In this document: positions 60,558 to 64,000 of the stretch, in pieces
Layout of the letters: every line of letters begins with the position of its first letter
Numbering within the stretch: the stretch's first letter is position 1
Assembly (NCBI GenBank): GCA_002308915.1
Contig: DBWI01000024.1
Location: 1 to 64,000 of the forward strand
DNA length: 64,000 nucleotides
Origin: Christensenella sp. UBA1242
GTDB taxonomy: Bacteria; Bacillota; Clostridia; Christensenellales; UBA1242
Direction: 5' to 3'
Program-made: the position numbers and the translations under genes
The notes under the pieces: generated by a model
Database searches by the model: none
The model's input: only the letters and a program-made list of their open reading frames with translations
What the model was told of the DNA's origin: nothing

Positions 60558-61514
60558 TTAAATATACAAAAATTCAACAAAAACAGTTAAGCAAGCATCA
60601 AACAAATTTTTGTGATTTTCAAAGTCAATTTCATAGGTGTTGTTTAGATAAACTAATAATTGATTATTGCATAATCGTGAATATAGAAAATCAACCTTTT
60701 GACTAATTGTTTCTAAATTATTTTTACCATCAAAAAGATATGACTTTACGCCATCTTTTCTGGTAATATTTGTAACTTCCCTATAATATTTTTTTATTGC
60801 TTTTGCGAGTGATTTTTCACTTAGGTTATTATATAAATTAGTTATATTTATAGCATCAAAATCTGCCAAAACATCTTGACTTCCGAACGAACTATTATGG
60901 TTGAATTTTTGTTCAACCATTGTTTTTAGTTCATCATCTGTTTTGTCTGTATTTTTAATTTCTTTTACAAGCTGACAAAGGTCTCCACCCCAACCACCAA
61001 GGTCCGAATACATTTCATTTCCAATCATGCTTAAATTTATTGTTGCAATCATGTGAATAAAATCAATTTCTTCATTACTTCCAGGATAAGTTAATACTTC
61101 TTTTGTTCGTAAATACTCCAATTCTGCATTATTGTTATGCACATAGTTGGCAAAGTCCTCATCAATACTTCCACCCAAAATTGACCATTGATTTGTGTTA
61201 TACTTGCTACTTCTAATGTAAATTACAACTCTTGAAATATAGTTTGTTTGATTATATTGTTTTGAAAGAGCTTCCAATGCTAATAAATCATTTGTGAATT
61301 TTTCAAAAGCAAGCTCCTCTGGGGTTGTTGGAACATAGTCATCTTGATCTTCAATACCATCAATATTGTTAGCATCATTATTATTTTCAGGATTCTCTGT
61401 TTGCTGTGTTTCGTTATCACTGTTTTGAGCATAATTATACTCTTTGCATGCAAAAAATGTAAAAAAACACATACAAATTAACAAAAAACATGATATTTTC
61501 TTAAATTTTACCAT
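60558..61514 (-). CDS. Putative lipoprotein, unknown
   Basis: 318 residues. Signal peptide with lipobox FFAC (Cys23), an acidic Asn/Glu-rich spacer (about 28-62), then a folded domain. Its most distinctive part is HMIATI with His154, followed after 16 residues by DLGGWGGDL (171-179). I do not recognise the family with confidence; the core looks like an extracellular enzyme or binding domain. It stands alone between rpsB and yloV, with no visible ribosome binding site stronger than weak A-rich sequence. Confidence 0.7.
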   Translation of the reverse strand: MVKFKKISCFLLICMCFFTFFACKEYNYAQNSDNETQQTENPENNNDANNIDGIEDQDDYVPTTPEELAFEKFTNDLLALEALSKQYNQTNYISRVVIYIRSSKYNTNQWSILGGSIDEDFANYVHNNNAELEYLRTKEVLTYPGSNEEIDFIHMIATINLSMIGNEMYSDLGGWGGDLCQLVKEIKNTDKTDDELKTMVEQKFNHNSSFGSQDVLADFDAINITNLYNNLSEKSLAKAIKKYYREVTNITRKDGVKSYLFDGKNNLETISQKVDFLYSRLCNNQLLVYLNNTYEIDFENHKNLFDACLTVFVEFLYI

Positions 61515-61570
61515 ATTTTTATTATATCACGTATTTACTTAATTAAAAAATATTTATGCAAAAAATAAAA

Positions 61571-61600
61571 AAGAACAAGGCAAATACCTTGTTCTTTAAT
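61571..61600 (-). terminator. Terminator of yloU-yloV
   Basis: AAGAACAAGG / CCTTGTTCTT, a 10-bp perfect stem with a 6-nt loop, followed on the minus strand by TTTTTTATTTTTT. Confidence 0.9.
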
Positions 61601-61609
61601 TATGTTAAA

Positions 61610-63247
61610 TTATTCCATTGATATGATGTAATAGTAAACTGGTTGTCCGCCATCAATGATATTTACTTCACATTCTGGATATTTATTTGAAAGTGTATCT
61701 CTAAGTTCTTCTGCATCTTGTTGTTTAACATCTTCACCATAGAACAATGTTATGCTAACAACACTTTCATCTATCATCTTTGCAACCAAATCTTCTGTTG
61801 TTGGATTTACAAGATTTCCTTTGGCCAAAATTGTTTTGTCATCAAGACCAATAACTTCACCAACAGAAAGATCAAATCCATCAACGTGAGTTGCACGAAC
61901 TGCATAAGTAACAGAAGCGCTCTTTACATTAACAAATGCTCCACTCATACTCTCTTTGTTTTCTTCAAGTGTTCCATCTGGATTAAATGCAAGTGAAGCA
62001 CTAATTCCTTCTGGTACATTACGAGTAGGAATAACAACAAGATTTTTTGTTGTAAGCCCTTTTGCTTGTTCTGCTGCTAAAATAATATTCTTGTTATTTG
62101 GGAAAACAAAAACTGTCTTTGCAGGAACTTTATCTGCAGCTTGAGCGATATCTGCTGCACTTGGATTCATTGTTTGTCCACCAGTGATAATCTCATCAAC
62201 CATCAAATCACGCATAAGATCTGCAATTCCCTTTCCAGGAGCCACAGAAACCATGCCTAATTCCTTCAAATCTTCTTGTCTTTGTCCAGCTTTTTTCTTG
62301 AGTTCACGATTTTGTTCACGCATGTTTTCTATCTTAAGATTATAGAGTTCACCAAGTTCAAGAGCATAACCTAATGCTAAGTTTGGTTCGTTTGTATGAA
62401 CGTGTACCTTAACTAAGAGCAAGTCACCAATACAAAGAACAGAATCACCAATCTTCATCAATTTTTCTTTAAGTTTTTCAATATCAGCTTCTGTTGTCTT
62501 TTTCTTCATATTGATTATCATATATTCTGTACAATAACCAAATTCAATATCTGCAAGGTTATTTATGTCTGCAATAACATCATCTGCTGTTTGAACAGGT
62601 TGTCCATCATTGAATACTGTTGTGAAATCTGTTTCACCAATAAGTGCCTTATAAAAGCCAGTAAAGATAACAATAATACCTCTACCACCAGAGTCAACAA
62701 CCCCTGCTTTTTTGAGTACAGGAAGCATTTCTGGTGTTTGTTGTAATATTTCTTCACCTTTGTCAAGAACAGTTTTAAGGAAAGCTTCGTGATCTGATAC
62801 TTTCTTTGCTGTTTCAACTGCACATTCACTCATTACTCTAATAACAGTTAAAATTGTTCCTTCCTTTGGCTTTGTAACAGCTTTGTAAGCAACTTTGCTA
62901 CCTTCTGCCATTGCCTTTGCAAAATTCTTGGTAGTGATGTTTTCGCAATTTGACAAAACTGAACACATACCTTTTACAATTTGAGAAGTAATAACACCAC
63001 TATTACCTCTTGCACCACGAAGAGCACCTTTTGCAAATGCTTCGCAAAGATGTTGAATAGTATTATCTGGGCAATTATTAACTTCATTGCCTGCAGATTT
63101 CATTGTTAAAAACATATTAGTTCCAGTGTCACCATCTGGAACAGGAAAAACGTTGAGTGCATCAACTATTTGCTTATTTTGGTCTAAAAGGCTAACGCCC
63201 CCTAGAATCATCTTTCTAAATGTTGCGCCATTTATGGACTTTTGCAT
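61610..63247 (-). CDS. DAK2/DhaL-domain protein YloV (FakA-like)
   Basis: 545 residues. N-terminal DhaL kinase domain (VPDGDTGTNMFLTM, GARGNSGVI, DSGGRG), a middle domain, and a C-terminal DegV-like part. In Gram-positives this is FakA, the fatty acid kinase ATP-binding subunit that works with FakB proteins to phosphorylate exogenous fatty acids. It follows an Asp23-family gene, the classic yloU-yloV pair. No fakB gene is in the window. Confidence 0.93.
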   Translation of the reverse strand: MQKSINGATFRKMILGGVSLLDQNKQIVDALNVFPVPDGDTGTNMFLTMKSAGNEVNNCPDNTIQHLCEAFAKGALRGARGNSGVITSQIVKGMCSVLSNCENITTKNFAKAMAEGSKVAYKAVTKPKEGTILTVIRVMSECAVETAKKVSDHEAFLKTVLDKGEEILQQTPEMLPVLKKAGVVDSGGRGIIVIFTGFYKALIGETDFTTVFNDGQPVQTADDVIADINNLADIEFGYCTEYMIINMKKKTTEADIEKLKEKLMKIGDSVLCIGDLLLVKVHVHTNEPNLALGYALELGELYNLKIENMREQNRELKKKAGQRQEDLKELGMVSVAPGKGIADLMRDLMVDEIITGGQTMNPSAADIAQAADKVPAKTVFVFPNNKNIILAAEQAKGLTTKNLVVIPTRNVPEGISASLAFNPDGTLEENKESMSGAFVNVKSASVTYAVRATHVDGFDLSVGEVIGLDDKTILAKGNLVNPTTEDLVAKMIDESVVSITLFYGEDVKQQDAEELRDTLSNKYPECEVNIIDGGQPVYYYIISME

Positions 63248-63256
63248 TTTTATCTC

Positions 63257-63607
63257 CTAAACTCTAACACCAACAACATGAATGTTAACAGTATCAACAA
63301 TCATGCCAGTAAAATCTTCAACACTGTATTTGATAGTCTTTTTTAAACTTTCTGCAACAGCGCTCACTGAAATACCGTATTTTAAGATACAGTAAATGTC
63401 GATGAATATTCTATTTTCTATATTTGATATTTTAATTCCTTTGGAATATGGTTGTTTAATTAAAAGTTCACGAATACCATCTTTGAGGTTTCTTGAAACA
63501 AGATCAACAACACCATAAGAATCTAAGGTGGTAAAACCAGCGACAGCAGCAATAGCGTCGTTAGAAATTGTTATTTTGCCATAGAAATTATTTGTTTCTA
63601 CTGCCAT
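63257..63607 (-). CDS. Asp23/Gls24 family protein YloU
   Basis: 116 residues: ISNDAIAAVAGFTTLDSYGVVDLV and the beta core MGIKISNIENRIFIDIYCIL-type strand match the Asp23 family. In B. subtilis the orthologue YloU is paired with YloV and divergent from rpmB, as here. Role uncertain, possibly membrane stress or fatty acid metabolism. Start preceded by GGAGG. Confidence 0.9.
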   Translation of the reverse strand: MAVETNNFYGKITISNDAIAAVAGFTTLDSYGVVDLVSRNLKDGIRELLIKQPYSKGIKISNIENRIFIDIYCILKYGISVSAVAESLKKTIKYSVEDFTGMIVDTVNIHVVGVRV

Positions 63608-63706
63608 TTAATCCTCCATTTCGATAAATTCGCAGAAATAATATACTATAATTTTATAAATGTTTCAAGTATTTTTTACATTTTTATAAAAAATTAAAGA
63701 AAAGTG

Positions 63707-63735
63707 TTGCAAAAGTAAAAAAAAAATGTTAGTAT
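63707..63735 (+). promoter_or_regulatory. Promoter of rpmB
   Basis: TTGCAA (63707-63712), 17 bp, TAGTAT (63730-63735). The leader of about 40 nt ends with CGGAGG before the ATG at 63782. Confidence 0.65.
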
Positions 63736-63781
63736 ATGTCCTGTTGAAATATTTAGACTAAAAAAGAAATCGGAGGAAACT

Positions 63782-63964
63782 ATGAGCAGAGTATGTGAAA
63801 TTTGTGGCAAAGGAAAAATGGGTGGACACAACGTTAGCCACAGCAATCGTAAATCAAACAGAACTTATGAAGTAAACTTACAAAAAACAACTATAGAAGT
63901 TGATGGAAAAGAAAAAACTGTTAGAGCTTGCACAAAATGCATCAAAACAGCAAAAAAAGCATAA
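63782..63964 (+). CDS. rpmB: Ribosomal protein L28
   Basis: 60 residues. L28 features: CEICGKGKMGGHNVSHSNRK with two cysteines and the C-terminal CTKCIKTAKKA with two more, so the zinc-binding form. It is the only plus-strand gene at this end of the window, divergent from yloU-yloV, as in other Bacillota. Confidence 0.96.
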   Translation: MSRVCEICGKGKMGGHNVSHSNRKSNRTYEVNLQKTTIEVDGKEKTVRACTKCIKTAKKA

Positions 63965-64000
63965 CCATAGTTTTACTTTGTAAATAAACTCACCGTTTGG

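Noticed and set aside
1..64000. CRISPR array, IS element or rRNA operon
   Set aside because: No regularly spaced repeats, transposase frames with inverted repeats, or rRNA sequence seen on either strand.

Overview
The window is a chromosomal segment of a low-GC, endospore-forming member of the Bacillota, most likely an uncultured anaerobic lineage of the Clostridia. This rests on AT-rich DNA with A/T-ending codons, AGGAGG-type ribosome binding sites, a nearly complete set of spore genes (spoIIAA-spoIIAB-sigF, spoVAC-D-E, yunB, gerW/ytfJ, spoIVB, a spoIIM-like gene, spoIIIAA-AH), a T-box leader, a Gram-positive SOS box and clostridial gene order. No rRNA operon, CRISPR array, IS element or prophage is visible.

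Layout. 1-5.3 kb: partial tRNA-Pro, then the spoIIA operon (sigma-F and its regulators), a divergent lipoprotein, spoVAC-D-E (dipicolinate channel) and yunB. 5.2-13.9 kb: a pseudouridine synthase, a T-box-controlled pheST operon running into a cysteine desulfurase and thiI, and RNase Y. 13.9-21 kb: an accessory-like stretch with tRNA-Thr, lexA with an SOS box, a XerS-like recombinase, an unknown protein, a YgjP-type metalloprotein, a membrane-anchored PadR-like regulator, an SDR enzyme and a small membrane protein. 21-29.6 kb (minus): S1 protein, plsC, cmk, an HI0933-type flavoprotein, rluB, a DD-carboxypeptidase, gerW, a ytfI-like gene, scpB, scpA and an M50 protease.

29.7-45 kb (minus): a long locus combining what are two separate loci in Bacillus subtilis: efp, spoIIIAA-AH, asp23, nusB, xseA, xseB, argR, recN, spoIVB, spoIIM-like, purine nucleoside phosphorylase and dacF. 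Between xseB and argR, where ispA and dxs usually sit, lies a structured non-coding RNA of about 575 nt followed by a four-helix membrane protein. I identify these as OLE RNA and its partner OapA. 45-63.9 kb: the translation and envelope supercluster (rpsB, tsf, frr, uppS, cdsA, rseP, a PolC-like exonuclease, rimP, nusA, ylxR, ylxQ, infB, rbfA, nrnA-like, truB), then the yloU/yloV pair divergent from rpmB.

Most notable: (1) the OLE RNA-OapA module with its own promoter and an 8-bp pairing of its two ends; (2) a PolC remnant or derivative with N-terminal, OB and exonuclease domains but no PHP or polymerase domain; (3) absence of dxs, ispA, dxr, ispG and ispH from all of their usual neighbourhoods, suggesting loss or relocation of the MEP pathway; (4) a PadR winged helix joined by a long acidic linker to four membrane helices; (5) two spore-related genes (spoIVB, dacF) whose Shine-Dalgarno sequence lies inside a terminator-like hairpin; (6) several promoters placed so that the start codon is at or near the 5' end of the mRNA. 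All identifications are by reading the sequence; no search was run.
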